Origin: JAURVT01 sp049059935
GTDB lineage: Bacteria > Actinomycetota > Actinomycetes > Propionibacteriales > Nocardioidaceae
Length of the DNA stretch: 38,676 bases
Assembly: GCF_049059935.1 (NCBI RefSeq)
Contig: NZ_JBMGQR010000037.1
Location: 1 to 38,676, forward strand
Direction of reading: 5' to 3'
Both the position numbers and the translations under genes were made by a program. The stretch's first letter is position 1. Every line of letters begins with the position of its first letter. The notes beneath the pieces are model-generated. The model saw nothing but the letters and a program-made list of their open reading frames with translations, was not told the origin of the DNA and ran no database searches. This document shows, piece by piece, positions 1-8,339 of this stretch.

Positions 1-1
1 C

Positions 2-625
2 GCCACGATCGCCTACAACGTGGCCGAGGCGGTCGTCGCGCTGACGGCGGGCGCTCAGGCGTCCTCGACGGCGCTCGTGGGCTTCGGCCTCGACTCGGTC
101 ATCGAGGTGTCGTCGGCCGCCGCCGTGGCCTGGCAGTTTGCCGGCCCGGACCCCGAGGCGCGCGAGCGGGTCGCGCTGAGGATCATCGCCTGCTCGTTCT
201 TCGGGCTCGCGGCGTTCGTCGGCGTCGACGCCGCCCGTGCCCTGCTCGGTGGCTCCGAGGCCAAGCACTCCACCGTCGGCATCGTCCTGGCGGCGGTGTC
301 GCTGGCCGTCATGCCGTTCCTGTCGTGGGCGCAGCGTCGAGCCGGACGCGAGCTCGGGTCGAGGTCGGCCGTCGCGGACTCCCACCAGACGCTGCTGTGC
401 ACCTACCTGTCCGGCGTGCTGCTCCTCGGCCTGGTGCTCAACGGCCTGCTCGGCTGGTCGTGGGCCGACCCCGTGGCCGGGCTCGTCATCGCCGCGGTCG
501 CGGTCAAGGAGGGCGTGGCGGCCTGGCGGGGTGACGGCTGCTGCGCACCCGACGCCGGCGCGCTGCTCGGCGATCGGGCCGACACCGCCTGCGCCTGCTG
601 CGCCCCGGCCGAGGAGCCCCGATGA
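2..625 (+). CDS. Cation transporter (CDF-like membrane protein), 5' end cut by the window
   Basis: The reading frame is open from the first bases of the window, with in-frame residues TIAYN before the first possible GTG at 20, so the true start lies outside. The visible 200 or so residues form about four or five hydrophobic segments. The stretch GFGLDSVIEVSS resembles the second membrane segment of cation diffusion facilitator-type transporters, where the Asp contributes to the metal site. The protein ends in a Cys-rich tail (GCCAPDA, then CACCAPAE), which could bind a thiophilic or transition metal. The stop overlaps the next start (ATGA), so it is translationally coupled to a DsbA-like gene. 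Function as a heavy-metal or Zn/Cd exporter is inferred from family resemblance; the substrate is unknown. Confidence 0.75.
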   Translation, partial: ATIAYNVAEAVVALTAGAQASSTALVGFGLDSVIEVSSAAAVAWQFAGPDPEARERVALRIIACSFFGLAAFVGVDAARALLGGSEAKHSTVGIVLAAVSLAVMPFLSWAQRRAGRELGSRSAVADSHQTLLCTYLSGVLLLGLVLNGLLGWSWADPVAGLVIAAVAVKEGVAAWRGDGCCAPDAGALLGDRADTACACCAPAEEPR

Positions 626-1275
626 GCACCGAGACCAAGGTGACCGCGGTCGTCGCGGCGGTCGTGCTGGCGGTCCTCGCCGCGTACGTCGTCGTGCAGC
701 TGACGACCGCCGAGGAGCCCGCCGACGCGGCCGAGTCGGCGAGCATCCTGGTGCGCGACGACAGCCACCGCCTGGGCACGGCCGCACCCGACGACGCCCC
801 GGTGCTCGTCGAGTTCCTGGACTTCGAGTGCGAGTCGTGCCGTGCGGCCTACCCGTTCGTCGAGCAGCTGCGCGAGACGTACGAGGGCCGCGTGACGTTC
901 GTCCTGCGCTACTTCCCGATCCCGAGCCACGCCAACGCCGAGAACGCCGCCTGGGCGGTGGAGGCGGCCGCGCAGCAGGGCGCCCTCGAGCCGATGTACC
1001 GGCGGATGTACGACACCCAGGCCCAGTGGGGCGAGCAGCAGGACTCCCGGGCCGCGCTGTTCCGCACCTTCGCCGCCGACCTCGGCCTCGACCTCGACCG
1101 GTACGACACCGACGTCACCTCGCGCGCGACCAGGGACCGTGTCACCCGCGACCTCGAGGACGGTCTGGCCCTCGGTGTCAGCGGCACGCCGACGTTCTTC
1201 CTCGACGGCCGCAGGCTGCAGCCGGAGACGACCGCGGACTTCACCGCGGCCATCGAGGCGGCCCTCGCCCGCTGA
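622..1275 (+). CDS. Membrane-anchored DsbA-like thiol-disulfide oxidoreductase
   Basis: This 217-residue protein has an uncleaved N-terminal anchor (residues about 7-27) followed by a DsbA/thioredoxin fold. The active site is C70-E-S-C73 in the context FLDFECESC, and the cis-proline loop is SGTPTFFLDG near residue 190. This matches DsbA_4-type proteins that oxidise or isomerise disulfides of exported proteins outside the membrane. The start ATG overlaps the upstream stop (ATGA), indicating coupling with the transporter gene. Family assignment is firm. Partners are unknown, but several Cys-containing exported proteins (the pilins and the ricin-like minor pilin) are encoded further along the window. 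Confidence 0.9.
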   Translation: MSTETKVTAVVAAVVLAVLAAYVVVQLTTAEEPADAAESASILVRDDSHRLGTAAPDDAPVLVEFLDFECESCRAAYPFVEQLRETYEGRVTFVLRYFPIPSHANAENAAWAVEAAAQQGALEPMYRRMYDTQAQWGEQQDSRAALFRTFAADLGLDLDRYDTDVTSRATRDRVTRDLEDGLALGVSGTPTFFLDGRRLQPETTADFTAAIEAALAR

Positions 1276-1313
1276 TCGGGGCCACCTGCCCGGGTGCGTG
1301 AGCCGCGCAACGA

Positions 1314-1335
1314 GTTCACCGGGGGTTCACCCTCT
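1314..1335 (+). promoter_or_regulatory. PHO box (two 11-base direct repeat units) upstream of phoA
   Basis: Two copies of GTTCACC start at 1314 and 1325, exactly 11 bases apart (GTTCACCGGGG then GTTCACCCTCT). This matches the direct-repeat-unit form of the actinobacterial PhoP operator known from Streptomyces. It lies 80 bases upstream of the alkaline phosphatase start, which is the expected target gene. Confidence 0.8.
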
Positions 1336-1415
1336 GGACGGCTGGCACGCGTGCGACGGACGCGCGCACGGGCTGGTCTGCGGGAGCACCCGTCAGCACT
1401 CCCGGAGGATCCCCC

Positions 1416-2840
1416 ATGTCCCAGCACTTCCGCTCGGTGCGGCGCCCCGCCGCCCGCACGCTCGCCGCCGTCGCGGCCGGCGTCCTCGTGGTCGGCGCCG
1501 CCGGCTACGCGTCCGGCTCCGGCCGCGACCTCACCGCCAACGGCGGTGCCACCCGCAACAACGGCGACCGCTCCAGCGACGTCAAGCGCGCCGTCGACAA
1601 GAGCACCGCCCGCAACGTCATCCTGCTCATCGGCGACGGCATGGGCGACAGCGAGATCACCTCGGCCCGCAACTACGCCAAGGGCGCCGACGGCCGCTTC
1701 GCCGGCATCGACGCGCTGCCGATGACCGGCCAGTACACGACCTTCTCGGTCACCAAGGACGGCAAGCCCGACTACGTGCCCGACTCCGCCGCCACCGGCA
1801 GCGCCTGGGCCACCGGGACCAAGACCTACGACAACGCGATCTCGGTCGACGTCGACGGCCGGCCGCAGACGACGCTCCTCGAGCTGGCCAAGAGGCGCGG
1901 CCTCAAGACCGGTGACGTCTCGACCGCGGAGATCCAGGACGCCACCCCCGCCGTCCAGGTCTCGCACGTCACCGCCCGCTCCTGCTACGGCCCCACGGCG
2001 ACGTCGAAGACGTGCCCGACCAACGCCCTGGAGAACGGCGGCGCCGGGTCGATCAGCGAGCAGCTGCTCAAGACCCGCCCCGACGTCACCCTCGGCGGCG
2101 GCTCGACGACCTTCGCCGAGAAGGCCGTCGCCGGTCGCTACGCCGGCCTCACGCTCGACCAGCAGGCCGCGGCCCGCGGGTACCAGCGCGTCACCGACAA
2201 GGCCGGCCTGGCCAAGGTGAAGAAGGCCGACCAGAGCAAGCCGTTGCTCGGCCTGTTCACGCCGGGCAACTTCCCGGTCCGCTGGACGGGCCCGGCCGCC
2301 ACCCCCACCGGTGGCACCGCCACCCCGGCCCGCTGCACGCCCAACCCCGAGCGCACCGCCACGCAGCCCACGCTGCGCGACATGACGCGCAAGTCCATCG
2401 AGCTGCTCGACTCCAAGAAGGGCAAGGGCTTCTTCCTGCAGGTCGAGGGCGCGAGCATCGACAAGCGCGACCACGCCGCCGACGCCTGCGGCCAGATCGG
2501 CGAGGTCCTCGACCTCGACGAGGCCGTGCAGGAGGCGCTCGCCTTCGCCCGCAAGGCCGGCAACACCACGGTCATCGTCACCGCCGACCACGCCCACACC
2601 AGCCAGATCGTCGAGGCCGGAGGCAACACGCCGGGCCTCACCACCACTCTGCTGACCGACGAGGGCAGCCCCATGACGATCAGCTACGGCACCGCGCCGG
2701 CCGGCGGCTCGCAGCAGCACACCGGCACGCAGCTCCGCGTGGCCGGCTACGGACCGCAGGCCGCCAACGTCACGGGCCTGACCGATCAGACCGACCTGTT
2801 CTTCACGATCGGCCGCGCCCTCAAGCTCGACCGCCGCTGA
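1416..2840 (+). CDS. phoA: Secreted alkaline phosphatase (PhoA family)
   Basis: This 474-residue exported phosphomonoesterase releases inorganic phosphate from organic phosphates outside the cell. An Arg-rich N-terminus with a hydrophobic core (residues about 14-32) is a signal peptide. The metal-binding motif LLIGDGMGD and the nucleophile motif DSAATGSAWATG (Ser near residue 124) are present. So are EGASIDKRDHAAD, VTADHAHT and a C-terminal QQHTGTQLRVAGYGP, all matching the metal-ligand blocks of Escherichia coli PhoA. The ATG is preceded by CGGAGGATC. A PHO box upstream and a hairpin downstream make it a single-gene phosphate-starvation unit. Confidence 0.95.
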   Translation: MSQHFRSVRRPAARTLAAVAAGVLVVGAAGYASGSGRDLTANGGATRNNGDRSSDVKRAVDKSTARNVILLIGDGMGDSEITSARNYAKGADGRFAGIDALPMTGQYTTFSVTKDGKPDYVPDSAATGSAWATGTKTYDNAISVDVDGRPQTTLLELAKRRGLKTGDVSTAEIQDATPAVQVSHVTARSCYGPTATSKTCPTNALENGGAGSISEQLLKTRPDVTLGGGSTTFAEKAVAGRYAGLTLDQQAAARGYQRVTDKAGLAKVKKADQSKPLLGLFTPGNFPVRWTGPAATPTGGTATPARCTPNPERTATQPTLRDMTRKSIELLDSKKGKGFFLQVEGASIDKRDHAADACGQIGEVLDLDEAVQEALAFARKAGNTTVIVTADHAHTSQIVEAGGNTPGLTTTLLTDEGSPMTISYGTAPAGGSQQHTGTQLRVAGYGPQAANVTGLTDQTDLFFTIGRALKLDRR

Positions 2841-2858
2841 CGTAGCGTCGTCCGACCC

Positions 2859-2888
2859 GGCCCGTCCACCGATCCCGGTGGGCGGGCC
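2859..2888 (+). terminator. Hairpin terminator after phoA
   Basis: Inverted repeat GGCCCGTCCACC / GGTGGGCGGGCC with a 6-base loop lies 18 bases after the phoA stop. It is paired over 12 positions with one G-U. There is no T-tract, as is common in high-GC actinobacteria. Confidence 0.6.
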
Positions 2889-2967
2889 GCCGTCGTCCGC
2901 GCACGGGTCTCGCCGTCCGGCGTCCCACCGGTCAGACTGGCCCCTCCACCGTCAGGGGAGGCCGCCG

Positions 2968-4611
2968 ATGTCCGTGCGCTGGGTGAGCGTCACCGGCTCG
3001 GTCCTGGCCGCGCTCATGTTCGGCTTCTCGCTCGACCCCTCCCTGCTCGTGCGCGACCTGGTGTTCCAGGGCGTCCTCAGCGGCGTCGGGATCGCCCTCG
3101 GGTACGGAGTCGGCGCACTTGTCGGATCGGCCGGGCGACGCCTGGCCCACCGGTCCGGACGGGAGGTGCCCCGTCTCGGACGGCGCGAGCGCCTCGTCGC
3201 GGCCGCCCTCGTCGTCGCCTACGCGACGTGGACCGCGGTCCGCGCCGTCGGCCAGCACCGCTGGACGTGGGAGCGCCTCGACTACTCCCCCACCCTCACC
3301 GCGACCGCGTTCGCCATCGCCCTGCTGATCGCGGCCGTCGTCGCCTCGGCCCTGCTCCTGCTCGGGTGGGCGGTGCGCGTGCTGCAGACGAGGGTGTCCC
3401 GGGTGGGCGCCCGCGTGCTGCCCGCGTGGATCGCGGCCGCCCTCGGTCTCGTCGTGGTGCTGTGGGCGCTGCTCGCGGCGGCCGACACCTGGGTGCTGCA
3501 ACGCACGCTCGACGGCATGAACCGGACCTTCGAGTCCGCCGACCTCGACGTCGACGACCGCGCCCCGGCCCAGCCGTCGCCGCTGGCCCTGCGCTCGGGC
3601 ACGGCCCTGTCCGCGGCGAGCTGGGCCGAGGCCGGGCACGAGGGTCGACGGTTCCTGTCCCGGGGCGCCCAAGCGTCCGAGATCGCCGAGCTCGCACCCG
3701 ACGGATCGGCGGCCGCCGAGGCCCAGGAGCCCGTCCGGGTCTACGTGGGACGCGCGTCGGCCGACACGGTCGACGCGCGGGTGGACCTAGCGATGCGCGA
3801 GATGGAGCGCCTCGACGCGTTCGAGCGCGACGCCGTCCTCGTCGTCGTCCCGACCGGCACGGGCTGGGTGAACGAGCAGATCGTCGCGCCCGTCGAGCAC
3901 CTGCTCGGCGGGGACGTCGCCACGGTCTCGGTCCAGTACTCGCACCTGCCCAGCCCGCTCGCGTACGTCGCCGAGGGCGAGGCCGCGGGCGACACCGGTG
4001 CGGCGCTGGTCGACGCCGTCCGCGCACGGGTGTCCGCGATGCCCGCGGCCGGCCGGCCGGACGTGCTCGTCGTGGGCGAGAGCCTGGGCAGCTTCGGCGC
4101 GTCACGGGCCTTCGACGACCTCGACGAGATGCTCGACTCCGTCGACCGGACGCTGTGGGTCGGACCACCGGAGTCAATGACTCTGCGGCGCGAGGCCGAG
4201 GACGAGCGCGCCGCCGGCTCGCCGCAGATCAAGCCGGTGGTCGGTGACGGCCGCGAGATCGTCTTCGCGAACCGTCGCTCCGACCTCGTGGGCACCAGCC
4301 CGCGCTCGGTGTTCCTGCAGCAGGCCGACGACCCGATCGTCTGGTGGGACGTGCCGACGATCGTCCGGCGGCCCGACTGGCTGTCCGAGCCGCTCGACCC
4401 GTCCGTCAACCCCGCGATGACCTGGCACCCGGTCTCGACGTTCGCCGGCCTGACCGTCGACATGGCGGTGGGCAACGACTTCGACGAGGACCACGGGCAC
4501 CTCTACGGCACCCAGCCCCTCGCCGCCTGGGCCGTCATGCTGCAGCCCGCGGGCTGGGACGCCGACGACCTCGAGCGCCTGCGCGAGCGTCTCGCCCCGC
4601 TGTCGCGGTGA
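2968..4611 (+). CDS. Membrane alpha/beta-hydrolase (Abhydrolase_9-type)
   Basis: This 547-residue protein has an N-terminal membrane half with about four to five hydrophobic segments (residues about 5-200). A soluble C-terminal half follows, with the serine-hydrolase elbow GESLGSFGAS near residue 375. The two-part layout matches the actinobacterial family with an Abhydrolase_9 N-terminal membrane domain and an Abhydrolase_9 catalytic domain, a predicted esterase or lipase of unknown substrate. The start at 2968 was chosen because AGGGGAGG lies just upstream. An earlier in-frame start at 2878 would add 30 low-complexity residues overlapping the phoA terminator. The gene is convergent with the GAF-ANTAR operon, 9 bases away. 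Confidence 0.85.
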   Translation: MSVRWVSVTGSVLAALMFGFSLDPSLLVRDLVFQGVLSGVGIALGYGVGALVGSAGRRLAHRSGREVPRLGRRERLVAAALVVAYATWTAVRAVGQHRWTWERLDYSPTLTATAFAIALLIAAVVASALLLLGWAVRVLQTRVSRVGARVLPAWIAAALGLVVVLWALLAAADTWVLQRTLDGMNRTFESADLDVDDRAPAQPSPLALRSGTALSAASWAEAGHEGRRFLSRGAQASEIAELAPDGSAAAEAQEPVRVYVGRASADTVDARVDLAMREMERLDAFERDAVLVVVPTGTGWVNEQIVAPVEHLLGGDVATVSVQYSHLPSPLAYVAEGEAAGDTGAALVDAVRARVSAMPAAGRPDVLVVGESLGSFGASRAFDDLDEMLDSVDRTLWVGPPESMTLRREAEDERAAGSPQIKPVVGDGREIVFANRRSDLVGTSPRSVFLQQADDPIVWWDVPTIVRRPDWLSEPLDPSVNPAMTWHPVSTFAGLTVDMAVGNDFDEDHGHLYGTQPLAAWAVMLQPAGWDADDLERLRERLAPLSR

Positions 4612-4620
4612 ACCGGTGCC

Positions 4621-5343
4621 CTAGGGCCTCCACCAGGACGCGGTCGAGCGCGGGTCGGTGACCGTCTGACGCGCCACCTCCGAGAGCAGGAGCCCGTGCC
4701 GTCGGCTGTGCGCCCGCAGCAGCACGAACGCCTCCTCGACGCTGACGCCGGCGAGCAGGGCGATCGCTCCCTTGGCCTGCTCGATGACGATGCGGCTGTT
4801 GAGCGCGCCCTGCAGCTGCTCGGTCAGCGCCTCGGCCCTCGCGATGGCCCGGTCCTGCAGGATGCTGATCGTCGCGATGTCGGCGAGGGCCTGGACGGCC
4901 ACCACCTCGTCCTCGGCGAACGGGTCGGTGGTGTCGCCGAAGATGCTCATCGCCCCGACCGAGTCACCGCGCAGGCGCAGCGGGAAGGCGTGCACCGAGC
5001 GGTACCCGCCGGCGAGCGCGCGGGCGGAGAAGCCCGGCCAGCGATCCCCGTCCGCCTCGAGGTCGGTGTTCACGACGGGGTCGCCGGACCGGTAGCAGTC
5101 CGGGCACGGGCCCTCCTGCAGACCCATCTGGATCAGCTCGAGCAGCTTGCCGTCCCGGTTCGAGGCCGCCATGAACTGCAGCTGGTCGTGGGAGTCGGCG
5201 AGCATCAGGCCCACGGCGTCGGCGCCGCTGACGAGCGCGACGTTCTCGGTGACGGTGTGCAGGAAGTCGACCAGGTCGAAGTCGCTCACGAGCGTGTCAG
5301 CGGCCTCCACGAGGAAGCGGCTGAGCTGCGCGGTGGCGATCAT
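4621..5343 (-). CDS. GAF-ANTAR domain RNA-binding regulator (second copy)
   Basis: This 240-residue cytoplasmic protein has a GAF sensor domain (residues about 15-165, with CPDC near the middle) and a C-terminal ANTAR domain (about 175-230, beginning LNSRIVIEQAKG). The sequence IEQAKGAIALLAGVSVEEAF is typical of the ANTAR three-helix RNA-binding fold. ANTAR proteins bind paired hairpins in mRNA leaders and cause antitermination. The GAF ligand cannot be read from sequence. ATG at 5343 was chosen because GAGGAG lies 7 bases upstream; a TTG at 5382 is less likely. It is the last gene of a four-gene minus-strand operon, 54 bases after its paralogue. Confidence 0.88.
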   Translation of the reverse strand: MIATAQLSRFLVEAADTLVSDFDLVDFLHTVTENVALVSGADAVGLMLADSHDQLQFMAASNRDGKLLELIQMGLQEGPCPDCYRSGDPVVNTDLEADGDRWPGFSARALAGGYRSVHAFPLRLRGDSVGAMSIFGDTTDPFAEDEVVAVQALADIATISILQDRAIARAEALTEQLQGALNSRIVIEQAKGAIALLAGVSVEEAFVLLRAHSRRHGLLLSEVARQTVTDPRSTASWWRP

Positions 5344-5397
5344 GACGGGCTCCTCAAGTGGGACGTGCGGGGGTCGGTGCAAGGTGTCGGGTGGCGG

Positions 5398-6120
5398 TCA
5401 GTCTGCATCGAGCCTCACCGTCCCGGCCAGGATCTGGAGGGCGAGCTCGTCGAGGTCGATCCGGTGGGTCAGCGCGTAGGAGCGCATCCGGAGCATGGCC
5501 TCGGTGAGGTCGACGCCCAGGTCGACCATCACCAGGCCCTGCGCCTGGTAGACCTCCGCCCGCTGGCCGACGGCACGGCTCGCGTGGTCCGAGGGCCCGA
5601 TCCCCCCGCGGTCCGCCTCGACGTCGAGCAGGATCTCGGTGGCGACCTCGGCGAACGCCAGCGCGGTCCGGGTCTGGTCGGCTCCCAGCGCGACGGGCTC
5701 CGGGCGGGTCATCTCGAGCACGCCCAGCCTGGCCGCGCCGACCTGCAGGGGGAAGGCGAAGACCGCGCGGACGTCGTCACGGTCCAGGCCCATCGCCAGT
5801 CCGGGCCAGCGGGCCTCCGCACCCCCGAGCAGGTCGCTGACGAGCACGGGACGGTCTCGTCGGCACGCCTCGATGCCGGGGCCCTCCCCGGCCGCGACCT
5901 CGCGGTCGACGAGCGCGGGCCCGGCGTCGGGCCCGCCGTGGGCCACCAGCATGAGGCCTAGGTCGGTGAGCACGCTGACCGTGGCGGTCGAGACGGCGAC
6001 GGCCGGGACGACCGCGTCGCACAGGTCGCACAGGCGGTCGAACCCCTCGCGCCCGGGGACGGCCGCGGCGTCGACGAGGGCGCGGACCCGCTCGACGGTG
6101 CGACGGGGGTCGTCCGGCAT
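5398..6120 (-). CDS. GAF-ANTAR domain RNA-binding regulator (first copy)
   Basis: This 240-residue protein is the same length and layout as its downstream neighbour: GAF domain (about 15-165) and ANTAR domain (about 180-235, RAEVYQAQGLVMVDLGVD). The two copies are clearly diverged, so they may sense different signals or form heterodimers. ATG at 6120 has GAGAGGGTGAG upstream and begins one base after the preceding stop (TGA-G-ATG), so translation is coupled. An open frame extends to 6351, but that extension is the antisense-type shadow of the preceding gene. Role as an antiterminator is inferred from the family. Confidence 0.85.
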   Translation of the reverse strand: MPDDPRRTVERVRALVDAAAVPGREGFDRLCDLCDAVVPAVAVSTATVSVLTDLGLMLVAHGGPDAGPALVDREVAAGEGPGIEACRRDRPVLVSDLLGGAEARWPGLAMGLDRDDVRAVFAFPLQVGAARLGVLEMTRPEPVALGADQTRTALAFAEVATEILLDVEADRGGIGPSDHASRAVGQRAEVYQAQGLVMVDLGVDLTEAMLRMRSYALTHRIDLDELALQILAGTVRLDAD

Positions 6121-6121
6121 C

Positions 6122-6526
6122 TCACCCTCTCGTCGCAGCGGAGCCCGCGGACCGGGCGCCGACGTCGATCTCGCCGGTCCGCTCCCGCGGGGCCACGACC
6201 TCGAGGGACGGCATGCGCAGCCGTCCGATGGCGTTCCGGCCATCGAACCGTACCGTGACCGCGAGCCCGGACCGGCACCAGTGGGCACCGGACACCTCGG
6301 GCGGGTCGACGAACGGGCAGTCGTCCACCTCGACGCCCTCGAGACCCTCACCGAGCCGCGAGGCCGCCTCCTCGCGCGGCCCGAGCCGGACGAAGCCCAC
6401 GTAGCGCATCCCGGGCCCGTCGGGCTCGCCGAGCAGCACCAACCGGCTCGCGATCACGGTGGCCGGTGCGTCCACCCAGCCGCCGACCGGGAACCGTTCG
6501 ACCGCTGCACGACTCCCAGGGGTCAC
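6122..6526 (-). CDS. Hypothetical protein in the GAF-ANTAR operon
   Basis: I do not recognise this 134-residue protein. It begins with GTG at 6526, which overlaps the preceding stop (GTGA). The frame is open further upstream, but there it only mirrors the neighbouring gene. The sequence is mixed and soluble-looking, with segments such as VDAPATVIASRLVLLGE, EVDDCPFVDPPEV and LAVTVRFDGRNAIGRL. These suggest a small beta-rich fold, with no membrane segment. Position between a Cys-rich small protein and two GAF-ANTAR regulators suggests a shared pathway, perhaps as a sensor partner. No function is claimed. Confidence 0.6.
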   Translation of the reverse strand: MTPGSRAAVERFPVGGWVDAPATVIASRLVLLGEPDGPGMRYVGFVRLGPREEAASRLGEGLEGVEVDDCPFVDPPEVSGAHWCRSGLAVTVRFDGRNAIGRLRMPSLEVVAPRERTGEIDVGARSAGSAATRG

Positions 6527-6837
6527 GTCCTGCCGCCGGCTGCCCTGCGGAGCCCCGTGACGCCCGCGCCGCGGACCACCGCGGTCGTCGAGGTCAGCGG
6601 CTCGTCGGCCCGGCGCGGCACGGTGCCGTCCTCGCCCCAGTGGGCGCAGTCGCGGCGGTGCCACTCGCGCAGCTGGACGCGCCCGCCGAGCAGGACCAGC
6701 TCGGCCCACCAGCTGCGGCGGCACCACTCGCACCCGGTGATGCAGAGGCCGTCCGGGTCGAAGTCGACCGCGACCAGCTCGCCCGCGGACGTGCCGGTGC
6801 ACGGCGCCGGCGATCCAGGGTCAGGCAGGGAGGACAT
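6523..6837 (-). CDS. Small Cys/Trp-rich hypothetical protein, first gene of the GAF-ANTAR operon
   Basis: This 104-residue protein has Cys and Trp clustered as CITGCEWCRRSWW, then REWHRRDCAHWGEDG. That spacing (two close Cys, then His and Cys) could form a zinc or iron-sulfur site, but this is inference. No family is recognised. ATG at 6837 was chosen because GAGGTGAG lies 4 bases upstream. An in-frame GTG at 6846 would use part of that ribosome site. The ribosome site is buried in a stem-loop (6840-6867), so initiation may be controlled. It overlaps the next gene by 4 bases. Confidence 0.6.
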   Translation of the reverse strand: MSSLPDPGSPAPCTGTSAGELVAVDFDPDGLCITGCEWCRRSWWAELVLLGGRVQLREWHRRDCAHWGEDGTVPRRADEPLTSTTAVVRGAGVTGLRRAAGGRT

Positions 6838-6839
6838 GC

Positions 6840-6867
6840 GGCTCACCTCGGTGTCGAGGCGTGAGCC
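6840..6867 (-). promoter_or_regulatory. Stem-loop hiding the ribosome site of the GAF-ANTAR operon
   Basis: On the minus strand the sequence pairs GGCTCAC with GTGAGCC (7 bp), and inside that CTCG with CGAG (4 bp) around a 4-base loop. A 2-base bulge lies on one side. The 3' arm contains the Shine-Dalgarno GAGGTGAG for the ATG at 6837. Such an arrangement can block ribosome entry until the stem opens. Confidence 0.5.
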
Positions 6868-6964
6868 GTCGGGTCCGGGACGACCACAACGAAGTCGATC
6901 TCGACGACCCTACGACATCCAGGCGGTGCGGGGAATAGCACCTCCGGCCCGATTCGCCCGCAGG

Positions 6965-8320
6965 TCAGGACAGGCGGGCCGGAAGCCTCTCCCACCCGCG
7001 CAGGATGCGCGTCGGACGTCGACTCGCGCCCGGCAGCAGCTCGAGGTCGGGGAACCGGTCGAACAACGACCGCAGGCCGACCTCTCCCTCCATCCGTGCG
7101 AGCGCCGCTCCCAGGCAGTAGTGGCGCCCGGACGAGAACGCCAGGTGGTCGCGGGCGTTCTCGCGGGTCACGTCGAACCGCAGCGGGTCGGCGAAGACCG
7201 CGGGGTCGCGGTTGGCGCCGGCGAGCAGCGCGACGACCTGCGACCCGGCGGCGACGTCGACGCCCGCCAGCGTCGTGTCGCGGGCGGCCATCCGTCCGGT
7301 GAGCAGCACCGGCGGGTCGATCCGCAGCACCTCGTCGACGGTGTTGCCCCAGCCCGACGGGTCGGCGCGGAGGGCGTCCCGCTGCTCGGGGTGGGCGGAC
7401 AGCAGCGCGATGCCGTTGCCGAGGAGGTTCACCGTGGTCTCGAACCCGGCGGCCAGCACCAGGCCGGCCGTCGACTTCAGCTCGCGGTCGTCCAGGACGC
7501 CGTCCTCGTCGCTGGCGGCCACCAGCCGGCTGAACAGGTCGTCGCCGGGGTCGCGGCGCAGCCGCTCGAAGTGCCGCTCAAGCCAGTGGTCGAAGTCGCG
7601 CAGCCCGCGGTCGACCATGCGGAACGTGGCGCGGTCGAGCCCGAGGTCGAGGCTCGGAGCGGCCATGGCCCCGTACCGGAGCACGGTCTCGTGCTCGTCG
7701 GCCGGGACGCCGAGGATCTCGGCGATCACGGTGACGGGGAGCGCGGCGCAGTACGCCTCGACCAGGTCGACCGGCGAGGAGGGGTCGATCGCGTCGAGCA
7801 GCCCGTCGGCGATCTGCTGCGTCCGCTCGCGGAGGTCCTCGATCGCGCGCGCCGTGAACACCCGGGTCACCAGCTTGCGGTAGCGGGTGTGGTCCGGCGG
7901 CTCGGTGACGAGCATCGACGGCGCCCGCAGCGGGTGCAGCGCGTCGCGGTTGGCCCACCGTGACAGGCCCTCCAGCAGACCGCTCGCCTGGGTGGGGTCG
8001 CCGGTGCGGAAGTCGGCGTGCGACAGCACCTCCTTGACGACGGCGTGGTCGGCGGTCAGGTAGGACAGCCGGGTGCGCACCAGCGGACCCTGCGCGCGCG
8101 CCTGCTCGATCAGCGCGGAGACGTCGCCGCCGTCGGTGCCCTGCATGATCAGCCTGCCCTGCAGGTCGCCGCGCGCCGCCAGCGACCGCACCGCGAGCCG
8201 GGGCACGCCGTGGCCGACGCCCCAGGCGACCGCGCCACGGGTCCGGTCGGACGCGGCACTCCCCAGGCCGGTGACGGCCCGTCGCACGGCCGCGATGGGT
8301 GCGGTGGTCGTCAGTGCCAT
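6965..8320 (-). CDS. Cytochrome P450
   Basis: This 451-residue class I bacterial P450 would oxidise an organic substrate with electrons from a separate ferredoxin and reductase, neither encoded here. The I-helix oxygen-binding motif AGFETT, an EVLR (ExxR) K-helix and the heme loop FSSGRHYCLGAAL (heme-ligating C402) are all present. Start ATG at 8320 has GGGAGGACCCC upstream; the open frame to 8464 runs back over the TetR gene and is not real. It is divergent from a TetR regulator with a palindrome between them, suggesting TetR control. Substrate unknown. Confidence 0.95.
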   Translation of the reverse strand: MALTTTAPIAAVRRAVTGLGSAASDRTRGAVAWGVGHGVPRLAVRSLAARGDLQGRLIMQGTDGGDVSALIEQARAQGPLVRTRLSYLTADHAVVKEVLSHADFRTGDPTQASGLLEGLSRWANRDALHPLRAPSMLVTEPPDHTRYRKLVTRVFTARAIEDLRERTQQIADGLLDAIDPSSPVDLVEAYCAALPVTVIAEILGVPADEHETVLRYGAMAAPSLDLGLDRATFRMVDRGLRDFDHWLERHFERLRRDPGDDLFSRLVAASDEDGVLDDRELKSTAGLVLAAGFETTVNLLGNGIALLSAHPEQRDALRADPSGWGNTVDEVLRIDPPVLLTGRMAARDTTLAGVDVAAGSQVVALLAGANRDPAVFADPLRFDVTRENARDHLAFSSGRHYCLGAALARMEGEVGLRSLFDRFPDLELLPGASRRPTRILRGWERLPARLS

Positions 8321-8339
8321 GGGGTCCTCCCGAGGTGGT

